This document shows positions 52,263-62,580 of a DNA stretch of 64,000 bases, piece by piece; the first letter of the stretch is position 1, and every line of letters starts with the position of its first letter. The DNA is from Thiobacillus sp. GTDB lineage: Bacteria > Pseudomonadota > Gammaproteobacteria > Burkholderiales > Thiobacillaceae. The translations under genes were made by a program, and so were the position numbers. Location of the stretch: positions 1 to 64,000 of the forward strand of contig WGNC01000007.1 of the NCBI GenBank assembly GCA_016124745.1, in the 5' to 3' direction. The notes under the pieces are model-generated. The model ran no database searches and had not been told where the DNA came from. It was given only the letters and a program-made list of their open reading frames with translations.

Positions 52263-54179
52263 TTACTTGTCCTTCACCTCTTCGAACTCGGCATCGACCA
52301 CGTTGTCGTCGGCCGCACCGGCATTACCGCTTGCAGCCTCACCGGGCTGGGCCTTGGCCTGCTCGTCTTTGTACATCTGCTCGGCAAGCTTGTGGCTGGC
52401 GGTGGCGAGCGCATTGGTCTTGGCTTCGATATTCTCCTTGTCGCCCTCACGCACGGCATCCTCGGCTTCCTTCAGGGCGGACTCGATCGCGGCCTTTTCC
52501 TCAGCCGACACCTTGTCGCCGTATTCGGTCAGCGACTTCTTCACCGAGTGGATCATCGCATCCGCCGCGTTGCGCGCAGTCGCCAGTTCGAAGGCCTTGT
52601 GGTCTTCGGCGGCATTGGCTTCGGCATCCTTCACCATCTGCTGGATCTCGGCTTCAGTCAGACCCGAGCTTGCCTGGATCTTGATCTTGTTTTCCTTGCC
52701 GGAGGCCTTGTCCCTGGCCGACACGTGCAGGATGCCGTTGGCGTCGATGTCGAACGTGACCTCGATCTGCGGCATGCCGCGCGGCGCCGGCGGGATGTCG
52801 GTGAGGTTGAACTGGCCCAGGCTCTTGTTGCCGGCGGCCATTTCGCGCTCGCCCTGCAGCACGTGCACCGTCACCGCGCTCTGGTTGTCGTCGGCGGTGG
52901 AGAACACCTGCGAGGCTTTGGTCGGAATCGTGGTGTTCTTCGGAATCAGCTTGGTCATCACGCCGCCCAGCGTTTCGATCCCCAGGCTCAGGGGCGTCAC
53001 GTCGAGCAGCAGCACGCCCTTCACTTCCCCCTTGAGCACGCCGCCCTGGATCGCGGCACCCACGGCCACGGCCTCGTCCGGGTTGACGTCGCGGCGCGGA
53101 TCCTTGCCGAAGAAGTCCTTCACCGCGTCCATCACCTTGGGCATGCGGGTCTGGCCGCCGACCAGGATGACGTCGTCGATCTGCGAGGTGGTCAGCCCCG
53201 CATCCTTCAGCGCCAGCTTGCACGGATCGATGGTGCGCTTGATCAGTTCCTCGACCAGGCTTTCGAATTTTGCACGCGTGATCTTGACGGCCAGGTGCTT
53301 GGGACCGGAGGCATCGGCCGTGATGTAGGGCAGGTTCACCTCGGTCTGCTGACCGGACGACAGTTCGATCTTGGCCTTTTCCGCCGCTTCCTTCAGGCGC
53401 TGCAGCGCGAGCACGTCCTTTTTCAGGTCGACGCCCTGTTCCTTCTTGAATTCTTCCGCGATGTAGTCGATGAGGCGCTGGTCGAAGTCCTCGCCGCCGA
53501 GAAAGGTGTCGCCGTTGGTCGACAGCACTTCGAACTGGTGCTCGCCATCCATTTCGGCGATCTCGATGATGGAGATGTCGAAAGTGCCGCCGCCGAGGTC
53601 ATACACGGCGATCTTGCGGTCGCCTTCCTTCTTGTCCATGCCGAAGGCCAGTGCGGCCGCGGTCGGCTCGTTGATGATGCGCTTGACTTCGAGGCCGGCG
53701 ATGCGGCCGGCATCCTTGGTGGCCTGGCGCTGACTGTCGTTGAAGTAGGCGGGCACGGTGATGACGGCTTCGGTCACTTCCTCGCCCAGGTAGTCCTCGG
53801 CGGTTTTCTTCATCTTGCGCAGGGTCTCGGCCGAAACTTGCTGCGGGGCCAGCTTGTCGCCGCGCACTTCCACCCAGGCGTCGCCATTGTCGGCCTTGAC
53901 GATCCTGTATGGCATCAGGCCGATATCCTTCTGCACTTCCTTCTCTTCGAAACGGCGGCCGATCAGGCGCTTGACCGCGAACAAGGTGTTCTTTGCATTG
54001 GTGACCGCCTGGCGCTTGGCCGGTGCGCCAACCAGGATCTCGCCGTCTTCGGTGTAGGCCACGATGGACGGCGTGGTGCGCGCGCCCTCGGCATTCTCGA
54101 TCACCTTCGGCTTGCCGCCTTCCATGACTGCCACGCAGGAGTTGGTGGTGCCCAGGTCAATGCCAATAATGCGTCCCAT
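52263..54179 (-). CDS. dnaK: molecular chaperone DnaK
   Basis: [42 protein letters not shown]. Confidence 0.99.
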   Translation of the reverse strand: MGRIIGIDLGTTNSCVAVMEGGKPKVIENAEGARTTPSIVAYTEDGEILVGAPAKRQAVTNAKNTLFAVKRLIGRRFEEKEVQKDIGLMPYRIVKADNGDAWVEVRGDKLAPQQVSAETLRKMKKTAEDYLGEEVTEAVITVPAYFNDSQRQATKDAGRIAGLEVKRIINEPTAAALAFGMDKKEGDRKIAVYDLGGGTFDISIIEIAEMDGEHQFEVLSTNGDTFLGGEDFDQRLIDYIAEEFKKEQGVDLKKDVLALQRLKEAAEKAKIELSSGQQTEVNLPYITADASGPKHLAVKITRAKFESLVEELIKRTIDPCKLALKDAGLTTSQIDDVILVGGQTRMPKVMDAVKDFFGKDPRRDVNPDEAVAVGAAIQGGVLKGEVKGVLLLDVTPLSLGIETLGGVMTKLIPKNTTIPTKASQVFSTADDNQSAVTVHVLQGEREMAAGNKSLGQFNLTDIPPAPRGMPQIEVTFDIDANGILHVSARDKASGKENKIKIQASSGLTEAEIQQMVKDAEANAAEDHKAFELATARNAADAMIHSVKKSLTEYGDKVSAEEKAAIESALKEAEDAVREGDKENIEAKTNALATASHKLAEQMYKDEQAKAQPGEAASGNAGAADDNVVDAEFEEVKDK

Positions 54180-54239
54180 GATGTATTCCTTTTAAAAGAG
54201 ATTGAATTGAACCGAATGTGGGGGGGGGGAAGCGGTATT

Positions 54240-54764
54240 TCAAGCGTCCTTGCCCTTGGCGACCATCACCAGTGCAGGTCGCAGCGTGCGCTCGTGCAGT
54301 CGGTAGCCTTTCTGCAGCACCGTCACCACCGTGTTGGGCGGTTGGTCGGACTCGACCACCTGGATGGCCTGATGCATGTGTGGGTCGAACTTCTCGCCCA
54401 GCGGCTCGATGTCGTGCAGGTTGAATTTGCCAAATACGGCAGCGAGTTGCTTCAGGGTCAGTTCGACGCCGTCCTTGAGATTTTTCACGCTCGGTGACTC
54501 GACTGCCAGCGCAGCTTCCAGGCTGTCCTTCACTGCCAGCAACTCGCTGGCGAAGTTCTCCACGGCGAACCTGCGCGCCTTGTCGACGTCTTCCACTGCG
54601 CGGCGACGCATGTTTTCGGTCTCTGCCTTGGCGCGCAGCCAGGCGTCGTGGTGCTCGGCCGCCTGCAACTCGGCTGCTTTCAGCAACTCTTCCAGACCGG
54701 GCATGGTGTCTTTTTTCGCCTGGCTGTCGGCGGCGTTCGATTCGCTATTGATTTCTTCTTGCAT
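54240..54764 (-). CDS. grpE: nucleotide exchange factor GrpE
   Basis: [49 protein letters not shown]; upstream of dnaK. Confidence 0.98.
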   Translation of the reverse strand: MQEEINSESNAADSQAKKDTMPGLEELLKAAELQAAEHHDAWLRAKAETENMRRRAVEDVDKARRFAVENFASELLAVKDSLEAALAVESPSVKNLKDGVELTLKQLAAVFGKFNLHDIEPLGEKFDPHMHQAIQVVESDQPPNTVVTVLQKGYRLHERTLRPALVMVAKGKDA

Positions 54765-54794
54765 GAATGGATGCTCCCAATTTGCTCTCGCGTG

Positions 54795-54823
54795 AATATG
54801 GGGGCTAAAGACGAGGCTTCAAG
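54795..54823 (-). promoter_or_regulatory. sigma-32-type heat-shock promoter of grpE-dnaK-dnaJ
   Basis: Minus strand CTTGAA-N14-CCCCATATT, matching the sigma-32 consensus CTTGAAA-N13-15-CCCCATnT, about 30 bp before grpE. Confidence 0.85.
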
Positions 54824-54919
54824 AGGTTTATATCAATTATCGCCAACTCGCGAAGCCGCCGGCACGGTCAAGCCGCAATTTGCCCAGCGTAAGCGCTTCC
54901 GGTATGATGCGCCGCTCTC

Positions 54920-55010
54920 GGAGAGGTGGATGAGTGGCTTAAGTCGCACGCCTGGAAAGCGTGTTCAGGATAATATCCTGACGGGGGTTCGAATCCCCCC
55001 CTCTCCGCCA
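54920..55010 (+). tRNA. tRNA-Ser (GGA)
   Basis: GGAGAGGTGGATGAGTGGCTTAAGTCGCACGCCTGGAAAGC...variable arm...GGGGGTTCGAATCCCCCCCTCTCCGCCA. Confidence 0.97.
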
Positions 55011-55024
55011 AAACACCATTAGAC

Positions 55025-55051
55025 AAGCGCCCTTGGGGGCGTTTTGTTTTT
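55025..55051 (+). terminator. Rho-independent terminator of tRNA-Ser
   Basis: AAGCGCCC-TTG-GGGGCGTTTTGTTTTT. Confidence 0.8.
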
Positions 55052-55450
55052 CTGCCCAGGTATTGATTTCACGCTATCCCAACTGCAAGAAACCGTCACG
55101 AAGCCGGGGTCGACAGTCTAGAACCTGGCGCTTGCCGAGTGCATCAGTCAGGCCGAATGGCCCAGTGCCGATGCGGTCACATACAAGCGCCATACCATCG
55201 GGCCGAAGGCATCAAGATCATGGTCGGAGCGCAGTCCATCCGACAACCGGCCGACAGCAGCGGTCAGATCGCACGTCTCCCGTTCCAGCTCGCCAGCCAG
55301 TTCATAAATGAAATGCGGGTGCTGTCGGTCATCGTCATTCACTGTAGAACAAACCGGCCCCGCCAGCATTGACGGGAATGCGTGGAAGGCTGGACGGATG
55401 CCTTGGGTCATGGGCTCAAGTTATGGATATTCGAGGAGGTATTCGCTTAT

Positions 55451-55952
55451 CTACCCCGTTCTCAGATAAGCAAGCGTGACTACGCGGTAATTGTGGGCAC
55501 CGCTCTTCAGCCATCGTTCCCAGGACGACATCCATGGCTCATGGATCTCGGGAGGAATCCCGAAATCATCTGGAATCGGGTCGACAGCCGAGGCCTCTTC
55601 GGGCAATGCAATATCTGCCAGGACCACACCGGCGCCTTCCTTCGGTGGCCGCCTTGCGAGGATGTGGCGTTTGGCATCGACGATCATGGTTTCGCCGAGC
55701 TACGTCGAGTCATCGGGAACGTCGGGCAGGCCCGGGCTGTAGAAATCATTGAACGGGCCGGCATAGGAGCCATGCACGATAGGTACGCCCAGCATCCTGG
55801 CCAGGCGGGGTGGGGCATTTTTCAGCGTCTTCAGATTGTTGGTCCGCGATGGGCCGAGGCTCGGCGGGGAACGCATGCCCCAGGCGATTGTCGATATTTG
55901 CACGGCGGTTCATCCCGGTTCTTCTTTCACCAACAGCTATAACGAATAGCAA
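55451..55952 (-). pseudogene. carbon-nitrogen hydrolase (nitrilase-like) remnant with in-frame TAG and likely frameshifted/truncated N-terminus
   Basis: ...PPRLARMLGVPIVHGSYAGPFNDFYSPGLPDVPDDST-TAG-LGETMIVDAKRHILARRPPKEGAGVVLADI... reads through in one frame across the TAG (55700-55702). Confidence 0.6.
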
Positions 55953-56077
55953 GTCCTGAGGATGGCTCGGGCCATGCGTGAGTGCTGCAAGCAGCCGGGC
56001 GTCGATGGCCGCCTGACTATGGCACCGCCCATTCCCATGATGGCCTGCAAATTATCAAGAACGAATCAGAAACCGAG

Positions 56078-56896
56078 ATGGGCATGACACCAAACCGAGC
56101 GCCCCTTCAAAGCGCGCAGCAGGATCGCATGATCCTGAAGCAGCTATCGCCGAACTTTCTCGATCCCCTGCACGAGTGGCGCCGCCTGTTTGCCGAGACC
56201 TGGGGCACCTTCCTGCTGGTGCTGGTGGCGGCAGGCGGTGGGGTGGTTGCGGCCCGCAGTGGCGGTGCCGTGACCCTCGGCATGATCGTGGTGGCACCCG
56301 GGCTCATGGTGATGGCGATCATCTATTTCATGGGCACCGTCAGCGGTGCGCATCTGAATCCTGCCGTCACGCTGGCATTCGCGGTGCGGCGTAACTTCCC
56401 GTGGCATCGGGTGCCGGGCTACATCCTGGCGCAGATTGTCGGCGGCCTTGCGGCGGCGCTCTTCCTGAAAACCCTGTTCGGCACCGTCGGCAACCTGGGA
56501 GCGACGATGCCTGGAAGCGGAGTCGGCAGCGGTACCGCATTGGCGATGGAAGTGGTGCTGACCGCCGGGCTGGTGAACACGATCCTCGGCACGGCTTCGG
56601 GCGCGCGCAACATCGGCGCCAACGGTGCCATCGCCGTGGGCGGCTACATCATCTTGGCGGGTCTCTGGGCGGCCCCGATCAGCGGTACCTCGATGAATCC
56701 GGTGCGATCGCTGGCGCCGGACCTGTTGCGCGGCGAACTTGGCACGACGTGGATCTATGTGGCGGGGCCGATACTCGGTGCATTGATAGGCGTTGTCTTC
56801 GAATGGATACTCAAGGGACAGCCCACCACGAGCGGCAGTATCGCCGCACAAGGTTCACTCGACGAAGACCGGCCTCCGCCAGACAAGCCGGAGTGA
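56078..56896 (+). CDS. MIP/aquaporin family channel
   Basis: SGAHLNPAVTLAFAV and SGTSMNPVRSLAPDLL; six hydrophobic segments. Confidence 0.92.
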   Translation: MGMTPNRAPLQSAQQDRMILKQLSPNFLDPLHEWRRLFAETWGTFLLVLVAAGGGVVAARSGGAVTLGMIVVAPGLMVMAIIYFMGTVSGAHLNPAVTLAFAVRRNFPWHRVPGYILAQIVGGLAAALFLKTLFGTVGNLGATMPGSGVGSGTALAMEVVLTAGLVNTILGTASGARNIGANGAIAVGGYIILAGLWAAPISGTSMNPVRSLAPDLLRGELGTTWIYVAGPILGALIGVVFEWILKGQPTTSGSIAAQGSLDEDRPPPDKPE

Positions 56897-56989
56897 CTCT
56901 TTCCCGCTAAAGGATCGCATGTCCACCTTCTGCAATACCACGATGCCACGCTCGCGAAGCCTGCAACATCGCCAAGATGGAGCCTGCAC

Positions 56990-59629
56990 ATGATGAAATC
57001 CTTCCCTGAGCCCGCTCGCGCATCGCGGCCGGGATCGAAAACCGATTCCGGCACCGATTTGAAATCCGTTCCCATGCCGGACCTTGAGAAAAAGCTCGGC
57101 TCGTCGCCAGACGGCCTCACCCAGGCCGAGGCGCAGAGACGGCTGGCGCAATACGGGCCGAACGCGCTGGAAGAAAAGCAGGCCAGTGCCTTCCTCAAAT
57201 TCCTCGGCTACTTCTGGGGGCCGATCCCGTGGATGATCGAAGCCGCGGTGATCCTGTCGGCGGTGGCACGGCACTGGCCGGATTTCTTCATTATTCTCAC
57301 GCTGCTGGTAGCCAACGCGTTGGTGGGATTCTGGGAAGAACACCAGGCGGGCAACGCCATCGCCGCGCTCAAGGCCAAGCTGGCGATCAAGGCGCGGGTG
57401 AAGCGCGATGGCAAGTGGGTGACTCCGGCCGCGCGTGAACTGGTGCCGGGCGACGTCATTCGCTTGCGCCTGGGCGATATCGTGCCGGCGGATGCGCGGC
57501 TGCTGGCGGGTGACGCGATCGAAGTCGACCAGTCCGCGCTGACGGGCGAGTCGCTGCCCACCGAGCGCAAAAGCGGCGAGGCCGTGTTTTCGGGGTCGAT
57601 CATCCGCCAGGGCGAGATCGATGCGATGGTCTACGCGACGGGTGCGAACACCTATTTCGGCAAGACGGCCCAACTGGTTCAGGAAGCTCAGACCACCAGC
57701 CATTTTCAGCGCGCAGTGCTGAAGGTCGGCAACTACCTGGTCATTCTCGCGGTCGCGCTGGTGACCGTGATCATCGCCGTCGCGCTGTTCCGCGGCGACC
57801 CGATTCTTACCACCCTGCAGTTCGCGCTGGTGCTGACCGTGGCCGCCATTCCCGTGGCGATGCCTACGGTGCTGTCGGTGACCATGGCGGTGGGCGCGCG
57901 CCTACTGGCCAGAAAGGAAGCCATCGTGACGCGGCTGGCGGCGATCGAGGAACTGGCCGGGGTGGACATCCTGTGCTCGGACAAGACCGGCACCCTGACC
58001 CAGAACAAGCTCACGCTGGGCGAGCCGTTCAGCGTGAGCAACATCCCGGCCGATCAAGTCATCCTCAACGCCGCGCTGGCCTCGCGCGCAGACAACCAGG
58101 ACACCATCGACCTCGCCGTGCTGGGCGGCCTGAAGGACGAGCAGGCCCTGAAAGGCTACGAAATTGTTCATTTCCAGCCGTTCGACCCGGTGCACAAGCG
58201 CACCGAAGCCAGCGTCAAGGGTGCGGACGGCAAGACGTTCAGGGTCACCAAGGGCGCGCCGCAGGTGATCCTGGGATTGTCGGCCAATGCCGATGAAGTG
58301 GTCGCGTCAGTGGACAAGGCCGTCAATGAATTCGCTGCACGCGGGTTCCGTTCCCTGGGCGTGGCACGTACGGATGGCGAGGGCGCCTGGCAATTCATGG
58401 GCGTGCTGCCGCTGTTCGATCCACCGCGTGAGGAAGCCCTGGCCACCATCGCGAGCGCGCGACAGATGGGGGTGAACGTCAAGATGGTGACGGGAGATGC
58501 CATCGCCATCGCACGCGAAACCGCCAGGAAATTGGGCCTGGGAACCAACATCCTCGATGCCAGCGGCGTCGGTGACGCCAAGCAGCACGAGACAGGTCAG
58601 CTGGCGGAGTCCATCGAGCGAGCCGATGGTTTTGCTCAGGTCTTCCCCGAACACAAGTTCCACATTGTGGATGTATTGCAGCAGCGTGGCCACATCGTCG
58701 GCATGACGGGCGACGGCGTGAACGACGCCCCCGCGCTGAAAAAGGCCGACTGCGGCATCGCCGTGTCAGGCGCGACCGATGCGGCACGCGCGGCGGCGGA
58801 CATCGTGCTGATGACCAGTGGCCTGTCCGTGATCATCGATGCCGTCAAGGAGAGCCGCAAGATCTTCCAGCGCATGAACAGCTATGCGATCTACCGCATC
58901 GCCGAGACGCTGCGCGTGTTGCTGTTCATGACGCTGGCGATCCTGATCTTCAACTTTTATCCGCTGACGGCGGTGATGATCGTGATGCTGGCCTTGCTCA
59001 ACGACGGCGCCATCCTCTCGATCGCCTATGACAACGTGCACTACAAGGACAAGCCAGAGGCCTGGAACATGCGCATGGTGCTGGGGATCGCCACGGTACT
59101 CGGCGTGATCGGACCGGCGGCGGCGTTTGGTCTGTTCTATCTCGGCGAGCGCGTCTATCAGCTCGACCGCGAACAGATCCAGACACTGATGTACCTGATG
59201 CTCTCGGTAGCAGGCCATATGACGATTTTCCTCACGCGCACGCGCGGCCCATTCTGGTCCATGCCGCCCGCAAGGATTTTGCTGCTGGCAGTGCTGGGTA
59301 CGCAGATCATCGCGACGCTGATTGCGGTGTACGGCGTGTTCATGACGCCGCTTGGCTGGGGCTGGGCGGCGTTCGTCTGGGGCTATGCGCTGGCCTGGTT
59401 CCTGGTGAGCGACCGCGTGAAACTGTTGGCGTATCGCGTACTGGATCCCGCTGGCGCGCCATTGCTTGGCAGGAAACCCGTCGAACCCGTGAAGCCTGCC
59501 GAAGTGACAGCATTGATCTCCAGGCGGGCCTATGAGTTGTATGTTCAGCGTGGTCGCGAGGAGGGTCATGCGGCTGAAGACTGGCTGCAGGCAGAGCGCG
59601 AGATCCGCAGGGATCTGGCGGGGCGATGA
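56990..59629 (+). CDS. plasma-membrane proton-efflux P-type ATPase (P3A) with C-terminal DUF2934-like tail
   Basis: LCSDKTGTLTQNKLTL; TGESLP; TGDGVNDAPALKKADCGIAVSGATDAARAAADIVL; tail SRRAYELYVQRGREEGHAAEDWLQAEREIRRD. Confidence 0.93.
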   Translation: MMKSFPEPARASRPGSKTDSGTDLKSVPMPDLEKKLGSSPDGLTQAEAQRRLAQYGPNALEEKQASAFLKFLGYFWGPIPWMIEAAVILSAVARHWPDFFIILTLLVANALVGFWEEHQAGNAIAALKAKLAIKARVKRDGKWVTPAARELVPGDVIRLRLGDIVPADARLLAGDAIEVDQSALTGESLPTERKSGEAVFSGSIIRQGEIDAMVYATGANTYFGKTAQLVQEAQTTSHFQRAVLKVGNYLVILAVALVTVIIAVALFRGDPILTTLQFALVLTVAAIPVAMPTVLSVTMAVGARLLARKEAIVTRLAAIEELAGVDILCSDKTGTLTQNKLTLGEPFSVSNIPADQVILNAALASRADNQDTIDLAVLGGLKDEQALKGYEIVHFQPFDPVHKRTEASVKGADGKTFRVTKGAPQVILGLSANADEVVASVDKAVNEFAARGFRSLGVARTDGEGAWQFMGVLPLFDPPREEALATIASARQMGVNVKMVTGDAIAIARETARKLGLGTNILDASGVGDAKQHETGQLAESIERADGFAQVFPEHKFHIVDVLQQRGHIVGMTGDGVNDAPALKKADCGIAVSGATDAARAAADIVLMTSGLSVIIDAVKESRKIFQRMNSYAIYRIAETLRVLLFMTLAILIFNFYPLTAVMIVMLALLNDGAILSIAYDNVHYKDKPEAWNMRMVLGIATVLGVIGPAAAFGLFYLGERVYQLDREQIQTLMYLMLSVAGHMTIFLTRTRGPFWSMPPARILLLAVLGTQIIATLIAVYGVFMTPLGWGWAAFVWGYALAWFLVSDRVKLLAYRVLDPAGAPLLGRKPVEPVKPAEVTALISRRAYELYVQRGREEGHAAEDWLQAEREIRRDLAGR

Positions 59630-59695
59630 AGGCTGCGTCAATATGATCGAGTTCGGTCAGTCAGCGTAACCGACGCGGTCTGTGACAACGGAGGT

Positions 59696-60598
59696 ATGAA
59701 GATGAAAATCAAAGTCAACGATTTCCAGGTGCCGCAAGGCGAGAAGGTCAACCTCAAGAAGTGGCCGACACGGGTCAAGCCCGTTTATGAGTCGAAGGAG
59801 CAATATCAGGAACTGCTCGAGGCACAAGTGGGGGAGCTCAGCGAACTGCAGCAGCTACTCTATGCGCACGACCGTTATTCGGTGCTGCTGATTTTTCAGG
59901 CCATGGACGCCGCCGGCAAGGATGGCGCCATCAAGCACGTGATGTCCGGCGTCAACCCCCAGGGGTGCCAGGTGTTCAGCTTCAAGCATCCGAGCGCCAC
60001 GGAGCTTGAACACGATTTTCTGTGGCGCACCTCCCAGTGCCTGCCGGAACGCGGGCGTATCGGCATCTTCAACCGGTCCTACTACGAGGAGGTGCTGATC
60101 GTTCGCGTGCATCCGGAGATTCTGCGCGGCCAGGGGCTTCCGGATGGCCTGGTCAAGGAGAAAACCATCTGGACGCAGCGTTATCGTTCCATCGTCGACC
60201 TGGAGAATCACCTCCATCGCAACGGTACACGCATCATCAAGTTCTTTTTGCACCTGTCCGAGGAAGAACAGCGCAGGCGCTTTCTGGCTCGCATCGAAGA
60301 GCCAGACAAGAACTGGAAATTCAGTCAGGCCGACATTGAGGAGCGGAAATTCTGGAACCAGTATATGCAGGCCTATGAGACATGCCTGAGCGCGACGAGC
60401 ACCACAATCGCACCCTGGTATGTGGTGCCTGCCGACGACAAGGAGAACGCCCGGCTGATCATTTCGCGGATCGTCCTCGATACGTTCAAATCGCTGAAAA
60501 TGCACTATCCGGAAACCGACGACAAGCGGCGGTTGGAACTGCTGTCGATCCGTGAGCAGTTGATGAAGCAGGGTCCGGGTGAACAGAGCGGTCGATAG
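59696..60598 (+). CDS. polyphosphate kinase 2 family protein
   Basis: [63 protein letters not shown]. Confidence 0.95.
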   Translation: MKMKIKVNDFQVPQGEKVNLKKWPTRVKPVYESKEQYQELLEAQVGELSELQQLLYAHDRYSVLLIFQAMDAAGKDGAIKHVMSGVNPQGCQVFSFKHPSATELEHDFLWRTSQCLPERGRIGIFNRSYYEEVLIVRVHPEILRGQGLPDGLVKEKTIWTQRYRSIVDLENHLHRNGTRIIKFFLHLSEEEQRRRFLARIEEPDKNWKFSQADIEERKFWNQYMQAYETCLSATSTTIAPWYVVPADDKENARLIISRIVLDTFKSLKMHYPETDDKRRLELLSIREQLMKQGPGEQSGR

Positions 60599-60716
60599 GT
60601 GCGCCCGAATCGGCATTTCCGGTGGGAGTCATGCCGCGAATCCCCCAGGCGTCAGCCTGGCTTCCTGAAGCCAAAATGCCGGCCCAGGTAAACGATCCGT
60701 GATGCGGAGAAGTCTC

Positions 60717-61505
60717 TCAGACTGGCGGCGGAAAGCGGTAGTTGTCCTGGGTAAACAGGTCGATGCCGCATTCCAGGTTCTCGATCCAGTCCAGGAAAGC
60801 GCTGACGGCCTCGCGCCCGGCAAAGTAGCGGCCATGCTGCGGCACCATCATTTCCACATCCATGCCGCGCACCATGCGCGCCCACAGCCGGCAGGCCTTG
60901 TTCGAGACCATGTAGCGCTTGTGGAAGCCCTCCATGTTCTTGAGGTTGGCTGCAAACTCGGCCTTCGTCCGGATCGGAATCAGGACTTCGTCGTGATGCA
61001 CCAGCGAAGCACCCATGTCGCCCGAGAACAGGATTTTCGATCGCTCGTCGTAGAACTGGAAGTTGCCTTCAGCGTGCAGGAAGTGGGCGGGGACCGCGAA
61101 GATATTCGTGTTGCCGAGGGGAACGCGCAAACCCTGGTCGGGAATCGCGGCAATGCGCCCTTCGGTCCGGCCGCCGGTACAGAAGTGCGGCACGAAGCGC
61201 GACCACAGCGAGGAGACATACAGCGTCGCCTCTGTCGAGAAAAGCCAGCGATTAAGCGATGCGACGATGTCGGGGTCCTGGTGCGAGGCGAAGATGTATC
61301 GCAGATTCTTGAACGGGAAAAATTTGCCCATCGCGACGATCAGGGCGTTGTAGGTCATCTGCCCGGCGGGATCGATCACCGCCCCCACGCCGTCGGTCAC
61401 GATCAGAAACTGGTTGGCCTGAACCGCCTCGCTTTCAGAGCTGTCGATCAGGTCGTTGAACATCAGGCAGACGTGTTCGGAATCCTTGTAGAGTTCGATG
61501 GACAT
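60717..61505 (-). CDS. MBL-fold oxygen-binding diiron (ODP/FprA-like) protein, stand-alone
   Basis: FASHQDPDIVASLNRW; PAHFLHAEGNFQFYDERSKILFSGDMGAS; MMVPQHGRYF; no flavodoxin domain. Confidence 0.85.
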   Translation of the reverse strand: MSIELYKDSEHVCLMFNDLIDSSESEAVQANQFLIVTDGVGAVIDPAGQMTYNALIVAMGKFFPFKNLRYIFASHQDPDIVASLNRWLFSTEATLYVSSLWSRFVPHFCTGGRTEGRIAAIPDQGLRVPLGNTNIFAVPAHFLHAEGNFQFYDERSKILFSGDMGASLVHHDEVLIPIRTKAEFAANLKNMEGFHKRYMVSNKACRLWARMVRGMDVEMMVPQHGRYFAGREAVSAFLDWIENLECGIDLFTQDNYRFPPPV

Positions 61506-61694
61506 GGTTGTAGTAACAGGATGGAGGTATCTTCTTTTACGGCCGGGAAAATGACGACTTTAGGAGAAGCGGTCCAAGCCGGGTCACAGCTCGAGCGTGG
61601 ACTGTCCGCCGAAAGGTTCGCGCTGTCATCGGGGGAATCGTCAGTCGCTGCAAGGGCGCGACGCGAAGCACTCTACGTCCGTCTTTTTGACTGC

Positions 61695-62408
61695 TCAAGG
61701 GCAGGCTGCTCGAGCCAGCGCCTGCAGGGTTTCGCCCTGCGGATCCAGAACGAACGCCGCCACGCCCAGATCGGCGGCCTTCCAGCCAGGCTGCAATCTG
61801 AAACTGTGACGCACGTTCGGATCGAGCGGCCCGACCAGTTCGCGCACCACATGCTCGTGACGCAGAGTGCGACCGGCGTTTTCGCCCGCTGTCACCGTCG
61901 AACTCAGATGGTTTTCAGCGAGCGCCAGGTAGAGCTGCGCATCTGCTTCGGAAGCCGGGCCGATGAAGCGGCTGTCCACCTGGACGTCGATGCGCTGGGG
62001 CGTTTGCGTCAGCGTCAGCACAAGGTTTGCCCGGGCGGAAACCGGATCCACATGCGGGGCGCGGCTGCGACGCCAGTTGCGGTAATCCGCGCCGTCGAGC
62101 ATCACCTGCGGCGTATACACCCAGCCCAGCCCGCTGTTGCGGGCACGCTGGCGCTGGCTGAAGGCCGCCTGGCCGAAGGGGTCGCGCCAGCCGAGCCGAT
62201 CCCAGTAATCCACGTGGAAGGCCAGCGGCACCACGTTGCTATCGGGTGGCAGTTGCGACAGCCAGCGGTCCGCAGCCGGGCATGAACTGCAGCCTTCAGA
62301 GGTATAGAGCTCCAGCAGGCTGTTGCGGGAGAGTCCGCTGGTGGCGCTGCAGGTGGCGGCGTGCGCGGCGGGGACGAGAAGGGCACAGAGCAACGGAAAG
62401 GCGCGCAT
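61695..62408 (-). CDS. DUF1223 domain-containing exported protein
   Basis: Signal peptide; LLELYTSEGCSSCPAADRWLSQL; VVPLAFHVDYWDRLGWRDPF; YTPQVMLDG. Confidence 0.92.
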   Translation of the reverse strand: MRAFPLLCALLVPAAHAATCSATSGLSRNSLLELYTSEGCSSCPAADRWLSQLPPDSNVVPLAFHVDYWDRLGWRDPFGQAAFSQRQRARNSGLGWVYTPQVMLDGADYRNWRRSRAPHVDPVSARANLVLTLTQTPQRIDVQVDSRFIGPASEADAQLYLALAENHLSSTVTAGENAGRTLRHEHVVRELVGPLDPNVRHSFRLQPGWKAADLGVAAFVLDPQGETLQALARAACP

Positions 62409-62580
62409 GGCAGACTCCGGTCAAGAGTCTTTCAGTCGCACCTGTCCCGACATCCTTACAAGCCGGTGGCTACATCAGGTGAAGCCGACTCGAAAGGACC
62501 GCCTCGCACCGGGTCTCCCAGCGAGTGTTCGAAAACCGCTTCGGCCGCAGGAAGTCTACGGCACGACCGCCCGGGCCCGC

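Noticed and set aside
52392-54497. 701-aa plus-strand ORF
   Set aside because: Antisense to dnaK; the long open frame is explained by GC-rich codon usage
55148-55411. Small minus-strand ORF (…NDDDRQHPHFIYELAGELERETCDLTAAVGRLSDGL…)
   Set aside because: Plausible-looking helix but no family recognised and in a decayed region; not called as a gene
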